The notes under the pieces are model-generated. The model had not been told where the DNA came from, ran no database searches, and was given only the letters and a program-made list of their open reading frames with translations. A stretch of 64,000 bases of DNA from Nymphaea colorata (Eukaryota > Streptophyta > Magnoliopsida > Nymphaeales > Nymphaeaceae), in the NCBI RefSeq assembly GCF_008831285.2, contig NC_045140.1, positions 27,670,131-27,734,130 of the forward strand, in the 5' to 3' direction. The translations under genes and the position numbers were made by a program. Shown one piece after another: positions 46,680-57,527 of this stretch. Numbering within the stretch: the stretch's first letter is position 1; each line of letters opens with the position of its first letter.

Positions 46680-47540
46680 TATGTTAACGATAAGGTTGAA
46701 AGACAATCGTTTTAGAGATATTTAAGGAAAAAATCCTCGCAAGATCAATCAAAACTAATCATAAAGAAAAAAGAAATTTTTTCTGCAAAAATCAGATTTA
46801 GTTTCTCATATGTATCATTGCCAAGATTTTAGCGTTAAATGATAAGGTTGAAAGACAACCGTTCTAGAGAAATTGAAGGAAATAATCTTAGCAAGATCTA
46901 TCAAAGTTAATGATAAAGAAAAAAAAAACTTTCCACAAAAATTAGATTTAGTTTCTCAAGTTTATCATTGCCAAGATTATAGGACCTTCAACTATTTAAG
47001 TTCGTTTCATGCATTGTGTAACCAAGGCTCATGGTGGCCTTTCAGGGTAAAAAACCATATACGTTTAATGAAAAGAATTTTTTCATGCTGGTTTTTATTT
47101 GTTTTACTTATTTTTTATTTTTTATCTTGGTATCAGAGCAGGATGCTTGATGAAAAAGAATGAAGCCCATAGGTGGTCTGCATGCAACCAAATTCATTGT
47201 TATCTTCTTCACCAAAATCTTGAGAAATCAAACTTGGGTTTTCTGAATTGCTGCCAAAGCACGATCTACCTTCACAAAAAACTTCATAAAGCAAATTTGG
47301 GCTCGTCAAATCATTGCCAAAGAGATGGCATGATCACCTTAGAGGATGTTAACGATAAGTTTGAAAGTCAATCATTCAAGAGAGATTCAAGGAAAGAATC
47401 CCAGCAAAATCAATCAAAATTAATGATAAATGAAAAATAAAATCTTTCCACAAAAATCAAATTTAGTTTTCTATGTTTATCGTTATCATGATTGTAGGAA
47501 CTTCAACTATTTAAGCTTGTTCTATGCGTAATTATTTAAG
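46680..47540 (+). mobile_element. LTR-like repeat cluster with a primer-binding site
   Basis: A roughly 150-base unit starting GTTAACGATAAGGTTGAAAG occurs three times in direct orientation at about 46684-46830, 46836-47000 and 47346-47530. Between the second and third lies TGGTATCAGAGC, the usual binding site for the 3' end of initiator tRNA-Met, followed by about 200 bases without retrotransposon coding sequence. The layout resembles a decayed non-autonomous LTR element (TRIM-like). Confidence 0.4.
47128..47139 (+). other. tRNA-iMet-type primer-binding site motif
   Basis: TGGTATCAGAGC is the standard primer-binding site of many plant copia and gypsy elements; here it follows a T-rich LTR-end-like stretch. 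Confidence 0.5.
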
Positions 47541-47544
47541 TTTG

Positions 47545-48440
47545 TTAAGTATCAATTATGATTTGGTGTTTATGATTCATTTAGGATATTTTTGTGGGGG
47601 CGGTACCTTGCTCAAGAATTATGATATTCTGAGAATGTAGCGTTATTTTTTTATTTCACCTCTCTCTCGAGGCGTATGCAAACAATCGGTTGTCTTATTT
47701 CTGAAAAGAACAAAAGAAAAAACAAACTATGTATCTATTACTGCAAATGAAACTAATTGTTCGCTCTTCATGAGTAACTAATCTTCAAAATCTAGAATTA
47801 AAGATTATCAATATTTTTTAATTAATGATAAAGCGAATTGCATATATCTATATATATATTCACATCAAGAGAAAAATGGTGCTTCTGCTCTGGTCAGACC
47901 CGTGGTACCAAGAATGATAGAAATTTAAGGAGGTTGAGTCCAATTCAAACATGGGACCTGGAGCTATTAGGAAAATGACTTCTTTTTTTGATGCATACAT
48001 TTAACTAATCTTTGTAATCTGACAACAGTCCTTCTAGAACGAACGCCTGGGACAGAGTTGCTAACAATGACTTTGTTTTCCAGAACATGATTCCTCACAT
48101 CATTTCCATTTTACATCTCAAGCGTTGTTTCTCAAACTAACTTTCGTTTAGGAAACCAATTCTAACTAGCCAACTCATGAACCATTTTTCCCATGAACAT
48201 GATTCCTCTTGCAGCCTTTCAGTTTGCAGGTAGAGCTGATGAATAAATAGCAAGCTCATGGCTAACCGACAATTTATTTTTGTAAGGGGAGCCGTGCAAT
48301 TAGCAGCTCATTATGCATAAATGGGTAATTAGCACAAACACCGAGTGTCAAGTCGGCTTGTTTTGCCCTGCCAATGCTTAGCTAACGTGTAATATGAAGG
48401 TTACAGACTTATATCTAAGCTTGATAATGTTTTGCTGGTT
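47545..48440. other. Intergenic DNA, nothing recognised
   Basis: AT-rich and without long frames; no similarity to the rest of the window noticed. Confidence 0.45.
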
Positions 48441-48447
48441 ATTCAAT

Positions 48448-49224
48448 CTAATGATCTTTCAAATCCTTAGATTTAGATATTGTTGCTAGTGGATGTTTCA
48501 TACTTGCTGTTTGTTGTTTATTTTGGATGTTATATATTCATTCTGATTTGATTTTTGTTAATTGGTTTGTGTCTTTTGCAAATTTGCCGCAGGTTTTTTT
48601 TAGTGCATGTACATGTTTTTGTATTTCCTTTTATCATTAGGAGTCGCTGAAGAAAAAAATGTTGGCGTAACTTCATTTGTTTTGGTCTATTTATGTACAA
48701 ACAAAAAACCATCAACCATAAGTCAAGGCCAAAATGCGCTTTGCTTTATTGCTTTTGCCTATTTTTATACCAAAAAAAACCATCACACATTCAAACTTAG
48801 CAAACACCAGACAACCTCATTAAAGTCCTCTGGTTATGTGTTAACCAGAGGACTTTAATGAGGTTGTCTGGTGTTTGCTAAGTTTGAATGTCTGATGGTT
48901 TTTTTTGGTATAAAAATAGGCAAAAGCAATAAAGCAAAGCGCATTTTGGCCTTCGGCTTATGGTTTTTTGTTTGTACATAAATAGACCAAAACAAATGAA
49001 GTTACGCCAACATTTTTTTCTTCAGCGACTCCTAATGATAAAAGGAAATACAAAAACATGTACATGCACTAAAAAAAACCTGCGGCAAATTTGCAAAAGA
49101 CACAAGCCAATTAACAAAAATCAAATCAGAATGAATATATAACATCCAAAATAAACAACAAACAGCAAGTATGAAACATCCACTAGCAACAATATCTAAA
49201 TCTAAGGATTTGAAAGATCATTAG
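48448..49224. repeat. Near-perfect long inverted repeat (hairpin), arms about 385 bases
   Basis: The left arm 48448-48836 and right arm 48842-49224 are reverse complements with only a few differences (for example AGTCAAGG against TCGGCTTA-side changes near 48720/48955), separated by TGTGT at 48837-48841. A transcript in either direction would fold into a nearly perfect stem of about 385 base pairs. Both arms carry the same 60-codon frame on opposite strands, which is a consequence of the symmetry and not a gene. No transposase, terminal motif or target duplication is evident. Confidence 0.93.
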
Positions 49225-49755
49225 AGAAAAAGAACAATCATAACAAAAGGAACCCATACAACCAAAAGAATTTTTATTACTGGCAAGAATCAGTCATCAC
49301 TTTTTCTTAAACAGCAAGCATAGGTTTAATACCAACCGGCATTGTCATTGACAATGCATTAACCCCAACCAGCATTCTTCAATGTTACAAGGACAAAATC
49401 AACTTAAATCGCTTTTATTATCACCTTCCACGGAGCAAATGAAAAGAAAACAAAAAGAAAAAACTTCCTCTCGGCAATTATAAAGTCTTTGTAGGAACTG
49501 CACTCGGTCCAATTGCCCATTCGGCTACCTTCCTCAGTTCAATTTCCTAATTACGGACTTGTATTGCACCAAACACATCCAGGGAACAAGTGAAAGCGGA
49601 AGGACGCAGTTCGGAAGGCAAAATCGCAGACCAAATCCAACATTAATATTTGTTCAACAAAATTGAGAAACATACTGAAGCCCCAAAAATGGAAACGAGA
49701 CATAATGGCGCCCATTTTCAATAAATAAAGGATGAAGAGAAACGGCAACCAACCA
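49225..49755. other. Intergenic stretch between the hairpin and the UPF1 relic
   Basis: No gene recognised. On the minus strand it directly follows the UPF1-like exon, so part of it could be the beginning of a former intron. Confidence 0.4.
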
Positions 49756-49759
49756 GATG

Positions 49760-50266
49760 ATTAACAATATGAGACCCGGACGTGTTGCCCCTTGAATTGC
49801 AGAACCACTTGCGGCAGGACGGGACGACGCAAGCAGGGTTCTGCACCCCGCAATACCGGGACGCATGCTCAGTGAAATCCCCTCCACATGTCCAACCTCA
49901 AAGCCCTCCTCATCGCCAGTTGCCTCGAAGCTCAGCTCACCGATACCCGCAGCCAAGGCATCTGTCACGCCCTGGTTCGACCGGCCTTTCGTCCCGGTAG
50001 GCCTGGGAGACGACGCGGCCGTGTTGGCAGACGCCGTATCCGCAGGCAGATCGCGGTTGTTCGACTCGTTGGCCGCCGCGGCACCGGTGGTAGGGAGGCG
50101 AGTTGTTGGGAGACCACACGGTCGACCTGATCGGCTGGCTGAGCTTCCTGAATTCGTAGTCGTAGTCGTCGCCTTGCGTGTTGAATTCTAGGAAGGTGTA
50201 AGGGTCGCCTGTGTCGGGCTGGGACGCTGTCTCGTAGAGGTTGGGGACGACATGCCGCGCGGCCAT
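49760..50266 (-). pseudogene. UPF1: UPF1 (regulator of nonsense transcripts 1) first-exon relic
   Basis: The minus strand begins MAARHVVPNLYETASQPDTG and contains YTFLEFNTQGD, the conserved start of plant UPF1, the RNA helicase of nonsense-mediated decay. Later pieces in two other frames carry DALAAGIGELSFEATGDEEG and then [17 protein letters not shown] and [20 protein letters not shown], which is the start of the cysteine/histidine-rich zinc domain that binds UPF2. At least two frameshifts separate the three pieces (near 50100 and 49890). About four residues are missing between NPACVV and PSCRKW, where plant UPF1 from memory has a further cysteine. Similarity stops after NHLV; no helicase exons follow. 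GC content is clearly higher than in the surroundings. Confidence 0.85.
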
Positions 50267-51225
50267 GGTGGGGGGAAACTGGAAAGGAAGGAAACCCTAG
50301 CCCCCTCGTGCTTCCCCCCTCCCGTGGAGAAAGACGATTGATTTCCGTTGAAGGGGTTCGCGCGCTGGGTTAGAGCCAGAGTTAGGGTTTCTTCTCCCTT
50401 TCGAGAGGACGAAGGAGGAAGAGGGAGAGGGGAAAGAGAGAAGAATTAGAGAGGACGAAGGAGGAAGAGGGAGAGGGAAAGAGAGAGGGAGAGGGAAAGA
50501 AAGAAGAAAAAAGCGGACAAAAAATCGATGAAGGGGAATGCGATCGCGTCCCTCAAATAGTAACGATGAGTTAAGAGAAGTAACTGCGGTTAAACCCAAA
50601 GTAACCGAGTCTTTGGTGACGCGTGGGCGTAGGGAAAGATCAAGCTCAGGGATTTCGTGCGAAAGACGTCGGACTCAATCGGGTTGACATCTCTGACAAC
50701 CGACCCGCACGGGAACATTGGTTGGAGCTGCAAACGGATCGAATATGGCTTTACGATTTGATTCGAATGCTACCCGTTATTACTGCTTTTGAACTTTAGA
50801 CCAGACCCATTTGGACCCGATACAAACAAAATTAATTCGTAGAGTGGATTTTAATACTACAAGACGGGCAATGGCTGTGGTGATTCGAACACAAGCAAAA
50901 AGGATGAGGCCTGATTAACTCACTCATTAAGTGAGACAGGCAGGAGGACCCGTTTTACAATAGGATTCTATTGCAGATTTAGGTCCAATATTTGGTTTAA
51001 TTAAGATGTTCCTTCTTCTAGCCTTTCGTTGCCCTCCTTTTGATTTGCAAGTTGGGATGAAAAGAAGCCCGAGCCTTTCTTTCTTTCTTTTGCTCTTTTA
51101 AGATCTAAACCAGTGAATAAAATTATTGCTCTTTGAGGTCCACTTTTTTTATAAATTGACCATCCAGGTGCAGGTCCAGAAAAGAAGATCCAATCGTCAT
51201 GGGCCGAAAATAGAAATTCGAGCAA
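50267..51225. other. Former UPF1 5' leader/promoter and intergenic DNA
   Basis: 50330-50530 is strongly purine-rich on the plus strand (pyrimidine-rich in UPF1 sense), as expected of a plant 5' leader. The rest to 51225 has no recognisable gene. Confidence 0.4.
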
Positions 51226-51229
51226 AAGA

Positions 51230-51860
51230 TCTGGTTTCTAAGTTTGGGTCGTAGACCTAGGAAAACATTAATTCAAAGTTTAAATTCAAGTTCATCAACT
51301 AAAGATGATGCAAACGTTCATTAATTGATCTAGGTATGGCATTTGGACTTAGGATCATCCTAATAGGGTCTTAGGTTCAAATCCCAACTGAGAGTTGACT
51401 CAATTCATATTGATTCTTGATTCAAAGTCCATGATCCAAATCTGAAATGAAATTTAACGATCCAACGTGAAAGTTTAGGGATTTAGGGTTTTGGATAAAG
51501 GTCTGAAATCTGGATCCGAGTAACATGAAATCCAAATCCAAAAGTGTTGATATGAAAGCCATTTCTAGGATTAAATCTTCACAAGGTCTAAGTTCAGTAA
51601 TCCAATTCTTTCAATCCAAATCATATTCAAATTTGTCAAATCCAAATTCAATCTTGTATTTGATCTTAAATTTGATATTTAAATCCAATTCATTGAGATC
51701 TGAATACAATTCCTTTAAGATCCACATGTCCAACCTTATTGAGATTTGGGTTAAACTTGCTAGGCTTTAGGTTGAGTCTAACTAAGGTTTGAGTTTAACT
51801 TGGCTAAGATTTAGCTTTAGACTATGATATAGTTCTAACGGGACTAGGGTTTCATCTCTG
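51230..51860 (+). repeat. Dispersed repeat, copy 2 (first copy 39300-39930)
   Basis: Direct copy of 39300-39930 with extra bases around 51330-51380. Rich in AATCCAAATCC-like motifs. Non-coding. Confidence 0.65.
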
Positions 51861-51999
51861 ATTCCTCAGTCCCTTTGCCCCTGCCCTGCTGAGAAATGCA
51901 GCAGGGGAACTCGGAGCCTTGATGGCAAGCGTTGGAAAACTCGAAGAGTCCTCTCCCAGTAGTCAGATGAAAGCCTCTGAAGGATCCATCTATAATCGA

Positions 52000-53480
52000 G
52001 GCTGGAGAAGGGATCCCAGTCTATGGCTCCCTCACCATTTCATTAGCGGCCTGTGAAGAGCTTCTGCCAATTTCCTACGAAAATTTGATCAAAAGAGCAC
52101 AAATTCTGCACCCACTCTCTCTTTCGTTTTGGGCTTTCCATTAAACCCGCTAAATGTAAGCTTGCGCTCTTTCATGTAGATCCTGCAACAACACTTTTTG
52201 CTGAAGCTCTTGGCCTTTCGTTATCACAATTTTCTGCCGCCGCGTTTCTTCTGAGCGAACGTCGAGCAGCAGATGCTTTTTTGCCTGCAAGATTGATAGG
52301 CTAAGGTCTTCTCCCTTGCCAATAGAATCACCTGATCCGACATTCTCTCGTTTCCGTCCAACTACATGCCCTTCTCTTTATAAGCCATCAACTGCCACTT
52401 TCACCAGTCTCAATCATCTCATGCGCGTTTCCTTGGGAAGGCCTCGGATTGTAATATGTTCTCCCTACTCCTCACACATGGTATACCTTTAGCCCGGTAT
52501 GTTCTGCATTGCACATTTGAAAGAACATTTTTTTCTGCACTGCCAACCTTCATTCATCTGCCTCTCTTTTATTTTTACTTCGTGTTACCATGCTACTTTT
52601 GGGTCGGCCGTTCCATGGCTCTCTCGTTGTGCCCTTTGGTTTTTGGCCATTCACCCCGTGTCATGGTTTTCGCCTGGCTCCTTCCCACATCAACACATTA
52701 GATAATTGTGATCCATATAAGTAACCATTGTTTTTTTGTCTCTCTACTGCAGAGTCAAACATCATCTATTTGTTGACTATCATTTCTTTTGTCAGTTGCT
52801 TGCCACTACGTGGTATTCCCTCCCCCCATACTCTCCTATCTCCCCTTTTCCGAAAGCAAACCTTTACATTCAGTTTTTACATGGCCGTCTTGGTTCAGTT
52901 GCCATTGGTGGTGAATTTGGGAACACCACAACAATTGCATGTCTAGAGACACAACAAAGAGTGTCACTTTTGTAGGATGTATCGTGAAGGCACATGTCCA
53001 CCTTGCCATTTCCATTGGTTGCAGATGACTTCCGCCTCAGAATAGCTAGATTAGTTTATCTTCCTCCTTTTCTTTTTTGTTCATGCTATGATATCTGTTT
53101 CTGCATGTTTTCGTTTTTTGCTTCTTTTTTTTCTATTTTTCTTTGCTGTTTTCAATTACTTGTTTTTGTCTTCAATGAATTTTCATTTTGTCGGCTCTCT
53201 CTATCTTTGCTGCTAAGTGTTTGGTTGCACTTCTTCTTTTCTAGAAGCAGCTTTCTCTTTTCACCTTCATATTCAGTTAGCAGTGGGTGGCATTTTACAT
53301 GGTGGCCGTGGCTCAATTGTTATTGGCGGTTAATTTGGAAAGAACACAACAATCACATATTTAAGGACACAACAGAGAGTGTCGCTTCTATAGAATGTAT
53401 CGTGAAGGAAGATGTGCACCTTGTCATTTTCATGGGTCTCAAGATGACTTTCGCCTCAGACTAACTTGCTCAGTTCATCT
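52000..53480 (+). mobile_element. Degenerate LINE-like (non-LTR) retrotransposon 3' part
   Basis: The plus strand contains pieces resembling the C-terminal part of plant LINE ORF2: LFHVDPATTLFAEALGLSLS at about 52160-52230, and WRLIWKEHNNHIFKDTTESV at about 53326-53385, the latter typical of the zinc-binding domain behind the reverse transcriptase (IWKERNxRIF). The final 200 bases are present twice in direct order, at about 52880-53070 and 53295-53480. Many stops and frameshifts; no intact domain. Confidence 0.5.
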
Positions 53481-53489
53481 TCCACCTCT

Positions 53490-54720
53490 TATTTTTTGTT
53501 CATGCTTTGACTTTTTGTTTCTGCATGTTTTTGTTTTTTGCCATTTTTTATTAGTGGTTGATTGGTGACGTCTTGTCATTGCTTTTATCTTCAAAGAATT
53601 TACATTTTGTCGGCTCTCTCTCTCTCCACAATGTATATAAATATAATAAAAAAGAGGAAGAGAGGGCAGATCGTGTGCTCTTTTGATCAAAGTTTGGGAG
53701 GAAACTAACACTAGAAGCTATTTCACGTGCCGTCAATAAACCTCTGCCTCCATTATGGATGGATTCTTCGACAACATTCATTGAACTAGCGGCTATTGGG
53801 AAAGGATTCTTCAGGTCTTCCAAGTTCTTTCAAAGTGTTCGGCTGCCACAACAGCCCCGAGTTCCTTTACTACATGTTTTCACAGGGCAGAGTGATAGAG
53901 AGAGGAAAAGAGAGAAGGGCAGAGAGAGATAGAGAGAGCCGGCAAAATGAAAAATGGAATAGCAAAAATTGTAACAAAAGTCACAAGGAACTGGAGACAA
54001 AATGACTACGAAAAAAATGCTAATGTTAGAAAGCATAAAATGAGGAAACAAAGGATGCGAATCGGAAGGGAGCAAAGGAAGGCAGCATCTTACGTGGTTC
54101 GGCTTGTAGCTTACATCCACGAGAGAAGAGGGGCGTTCTTCTTCATATTATTTCTCATGCTTTTACACTAGAAATTCACGATTTATATAGAGTTACAACC
54201 ATCTTTAGATGGAAACACCTTTATGAGGGAGTTACGAAAATCTTGGGATTGATTTCAACAATCATGAAGAAGATGGCGCTGAAAGGAGAAAACGCCCAAA
54301 TCTGTACTGATTGAAGAAACGCTCAAATCTGTAGATATCTCCTTCCCAAACATAGTGGATCGCCTCCTTATCTCTTTGTAACGGACAGCTAAAACAAACA
54401 AATAAAAATAGGTAAACTAAAACTGAGGAGGGGCAACTAGTGAGTAGCTGACCAAATAGCTATGTGCATTTCATCCCGAACAGAATAACCCACAAAAGTG
54501 ATCGAAGTAGCTGTGTCTCCGAAGACCCGATTGTTCTGCTCCTCTCATATTCTCTACCAATAATTGATAAACTAGGAATACCAAGTGAATTGTCAAGCAC
54601 CACTTACAAGGGTTGGGGGGAAGGAGTTGTGGAGAGGTTTAGTTTAGGAGAGTGGAAGGCAAGGAAGGCCAGACAAATAAAAGAAGGTGAAGATAAAAAG
54701 CAAGAGGGAAAAAAGATGAT
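53490..54720. other. Intergenic DNA, possible LTR remnant
   Basis: 54080-54380 contains TACGTGGTTCGGCTTGTAGC and TACATCCACGAGAGAAGAGG followed by a tract of a type I associate with LTRs of plant retrotransposons. No internal domains are attached. Frames here are low-complexity. Confidence 0.3.
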
Positions 54721-54739
54721 GCCAAGACTCGAGCCTTGA

Positions 54740-54741
<2 letters not shown>

Positions 54742-54797
<56 letters not shown>
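54742..54797 (+). repeat. (CT)28 microsatellite at the left edge of arm C
   Basis: About 28 CT units where similarity to arms A and B begins; those arms have short CT tracts here. Confidence 0.95.
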
Positions 54798-54799
<2 letters not shown>

Positions 54800-54999
54800 G
54801 TTGGTGGCAGAGGGACTCCGCTGACAGAAGTCTCCCATTTTTTTTTTCCCTTTCTGCAACACTCGTTTTCTATTCTCCTGTTTCTCTCGGCAACATTTCT
54901 TGAAAATCTATTTCATTTGATGCAATTCAATTATTCTGACACCAAATCTAGCTCCTTTATCTGTTTCCTTAGTTGCTTTGTTTTTTGTTGCTATTGCAG

Positions 55000-55330
55000 A
55001 CATGTCTGTTCAATGTTAACATTCATTGGATGGATGTAAGCAGAAGGTAAACAAGCTACTGCAAGAAATAAATGGTGGGTGTTATTGTTCAAATTCTTCG
55101 TGCACCGTTCTTCGATCCCTAACTTTTTGTTTTTCCTTGGATATTTTTGTACATTCGAGAGTTTTCCACTTTATCTTCCATCTATGTACACTCTTAAAAC
55201 ATTTTTTCTCTGTTGGTACTCATGTTTCTTTATCTTGTTATCTGGTTCATTTGTCATGGGATGGACGACCACCATTAATGCGGAACAGGGCAAGATGCAT
55301 AACAAAAGAGGGTGAAGGTCTCAAGCGATG
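55000..55330 (+). pseudogene. HMA-domain (HIPP-like) relic, left copy of module C
   Basis: A TATTGCAG acceptor precedes the exon with DGCKQKVNKLLQEINGG. After an intron-like stretch come TTINAEQGK and then, beyond a short insertion, sequence reading VSSDVDQQEKLIQL, which fits the VSGxVDxxxLIKKL part of HIPP domains. The CDGC site is again split by a one-base deletion. Confidence 0.6.
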
Positions 55331-55490
55331 TGGATCAGCAAGAGAAACTAATACAATTGTATTAGCCAAAAAGATGAAGATTAGAAAGGCCAGCCCCAGC
55401 AGTAGCAGCAACAACAACTAATAATACAACAACTAATACAGAAGCAGCAAGATCTAGCCATTCTAACCTTCATTCTTTTGGCTCTTGCTA

Positions 55491-55835
55491 CTACATTAGG
55501 TGTTCTTGGAGATCTACGTCGCCTGATACTATCACCTTCCCCTGTTCTGCATCATTGGTGGTCGTCAATACCCATGACAAATGAACCACATAACAAGATG
55601 AGAAAACTTGAGTATCAACATAAAGCAAACGTTTTAAGAATGTACATAGTAGGAAAACAAAAGGGGAAACAGTCGGATGTACAAACATATCTAAGGAAAA
55701 ACAAAAGAAATAAAAAGCAAAAAAAAAAAATTTATGAATTTGAAGAATAATATACCCACCATCTATTTCTTGCAGCAGCTTCTTTACCTTCTGCTGGTAT
55801 CCATGACAGTGAATGTTAATTTTGAGCAGACACAT
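55491..55835 (-). pseudogene. HMA-domain (HIPP-like) relic, best preserved copy
   Basis: The minus strand encodes [19 protein letters not shown] and LLQEIDGG, then intron-like hydrophobic sequence, then [18 protein letters not shown] and LQEHLM in the same frame. The last part is the textbook HIPP continuation, which secures the family assignment. The metal site is CHGY instead of CxGC. A 122-codon frame reads straight through the intron-like part; I regard this as accidental. Confidence 0.65.
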
Positions 55836-55969
55836 CTGCAAGGGTAACAAATAAAGCAACTCAAAAATCAGATAAAGGATCTACATTTAGGCTCCAAACA
55901 ATTAAATTGCAGCAAATGAAATTTATTTCCAAGAAAAACAACAGAGAGAGACAGAATAATAGATGATGA

Positions 55970-56640
55970 ATATTGTGGACAGAGAAAAAAGAAAAAAACA
56001 GGAGAAGGGGCTTCCTAGAGTAGCCTATGACATGTTTGATAGCTCAGGGAGACACTGTAGACTGGTTGAATAATGATTTCTTATTTTCCGAACATGAGGC
56101 GTTTTTTTGTAATTTTCTCAAACCCATTATTTTTCATTAAATGTTAAAAAAGGTATGTGCATATTTTTCAAAATAAATAATTTTTTTTTATTAACTTTGA
56201 GGCATCGATCTCCTCGACTTCCATGCATGGAAATGTTCATTCGTTCTCCTCCGTCAATTCCATCATTGAAATTGAAAAATGTGGAATTTTAGCTTAGCGG
56301 TAAGTTTGGTTTAAGTTTATGAAAAGTATCCCCGTCCGACTTTGGCTTTGAATCTGAACGCAATTGGGAACTCAAAGGACTTGAAATACCCGAGGTTGGG
56401 TGAATAGTAAACCTAAGAAAAACAATGTGGGCCGACTGTGACACTGACCCCTGTGTCCATCAGATCTGTCGCCTTACCAACATTAATTGGCCTGAGGAAT
56501 AGATACTTCCATTCATGTCGTCTTCCGTTACCCGGTCAGTACTCTTTTGCGTTTTGATTTGTTCTAATGGTTCTACTTTCCCATTATGTCTTTGCCTTTT
56601 GATTGGTTCTAATGGTTCTTCTTTCCCAGTATATATATAC
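55970..56640. other. Non-coding flank of arm C
   Basis: Colinear with about 31480-32050 (GGAAATGTTCATTCGTTCTC block at 56230 and 31741). A 180-codon minus-strand frame spans 56460-57002 but has no counterpart in arm B and no recognisable domain. Confidence 0.45.
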
Positions 56641-56860
56641 ATAGTCCGAAAGTTTAACCAATGACCAACTTTATACCGAAGCCATTGTTTGCTCGTCATA
56701 AGCAAAAAGCGGACGCTCCAATCAGGTATTTTTCTAGCTCGTAACAAGAAATAACAAAACTTAAGCCCAGAAGTCCCAGCAGTTCGGGTCAAGACTAGGC
56801 TTATCGGATCAGCTGATTCCAGGCTGCGGCGTAGCCAGCACATGATCATCGAATAGAGCA
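56640..56860 (+). pseudogene. PR-1 3' flank fragment
   Basis: Resembles 43190-43400 and 11160-11290 (GTCATAAGCAAA, CTCCAATCAGGT, AACAAGAATAACA and GGTCAGCTG-like blocks in the same order). No coding sequence is attached. It suggests the lost arm-C counterpart of a PR-1 gene stood nearby. Confidence 0.35.
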
Positions 56861-56869
56861 GGTATCTGA

Positions 56870-57295
56870 TCTGATGCATTTGAGACAGCCATGCTTGAGC
56901 AAAGGAGTTGTACTGATACAACACGTTCTCACAACCACATCTAAGGCTTACCAGGTATCTTAATTGTCTATTCGCAATGAGCGTTTGACATTTTCTTCTC
57001 ACTTAATAGGAGGAGCAATGTTGTGCAAACAAAAAGGATGCTGCGAGTCAGAAGCCGAAAAGACATGGCGTGTCGGCCGGTATAGCTGGTTACGTTCTTA
57101 TTTTTATTTTCATTTTGCTTTCAAAGGAATCCGCGAAGAGGTTGAGGAAATCGGGTTGTAGTGCCCGGCACTAGCATTTATCTGGTCTGTATCGAGCCCC
57201 ATCACATTGCGGAACACCAAATCATGTAAGACGGTCAAGTTTTATTTAAATGTACCTCAATTAATCATCTACACCGACATTGGAATCTTCATAAA
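56870..57295. other. Intergenic DNA, nothing recognised
   Basis: Short frames only; no similarity to other parts of the window noticed. Confidence 0.4.
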
Positions 57296-57299
57296 AGCT

Positions 57300-57452
57300 G
57301 ATAATTTCATCATGATCATCTTCAACTGCACCCGCTGGTTTTTTTTTTCATTGTTTGGTTGGGTGCAGTATGGAAGCATCTGCCAAGGTCGTGGATGATC
57401 AGAATTAGCAATGCAGTGAGATGCTGGACCCTAACATTACATGTCGTACCGA
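57300..57452 (+). pseudogene. Defensin-like gene relic: intron end and exon 2 start
   Basis: TTGGTTGGGTGCAG at about 57355-57368 matches the intron end TTGGTTGGGCGCAG of the intact defensin-like genes. The following bases align with exon 2 and read MEASAKVVDDQN, a stop, then QCSEMLDPNITCRTDA. The intact peptide at this place has EAFSRVVAEG..PCGKVLDDKNC, so two cysteines line up. A TAG stop and a following TGA end it. Confidence 0.5.
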
Positions 57453-57527
57453 TGCATGAAATTTTATGCGTCAATACGGTTAATGACAAAAATATTCCTG
57501 TTTGGATTAAAAAAGCAACTCGAACTC

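Larger units (their letters stand above)
54830..55960. repeat. Fold-back module (copy C) with two head-to-head HMA relics
   Basis: Same architecture as at 3740-4830 and 30380-31470. The two halves face each other around about 55430. Confidence 0.6.

Noticed and set aside
48530-49142. Identical 60-codon frames on both strands
   Set aside because: They are a mirror effect of the inverted repeat, not a duplicated gene.
51360-51385. TAGGTTCAAATCCCAACT resembling a tRNA T-loop
   Set aside because: No acceptor stem or anticodon arm around it and it lies in a dispersed repeat; the sister copy at 39430 lacks the match.
55491-55859. 122-codon frame joining both HMA exon parts through the intron
   Set aside because: The middle is intron-like sequence with conserved donor in sister copies; the read-through is more likely accidental.
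56460-57002. 180-codon minus-strand open frame
   Set aside because: It crosses the end of arm-B/C similarity and a PR-1 flank fragment, has no recognisable domain and no counterpart in arm B.
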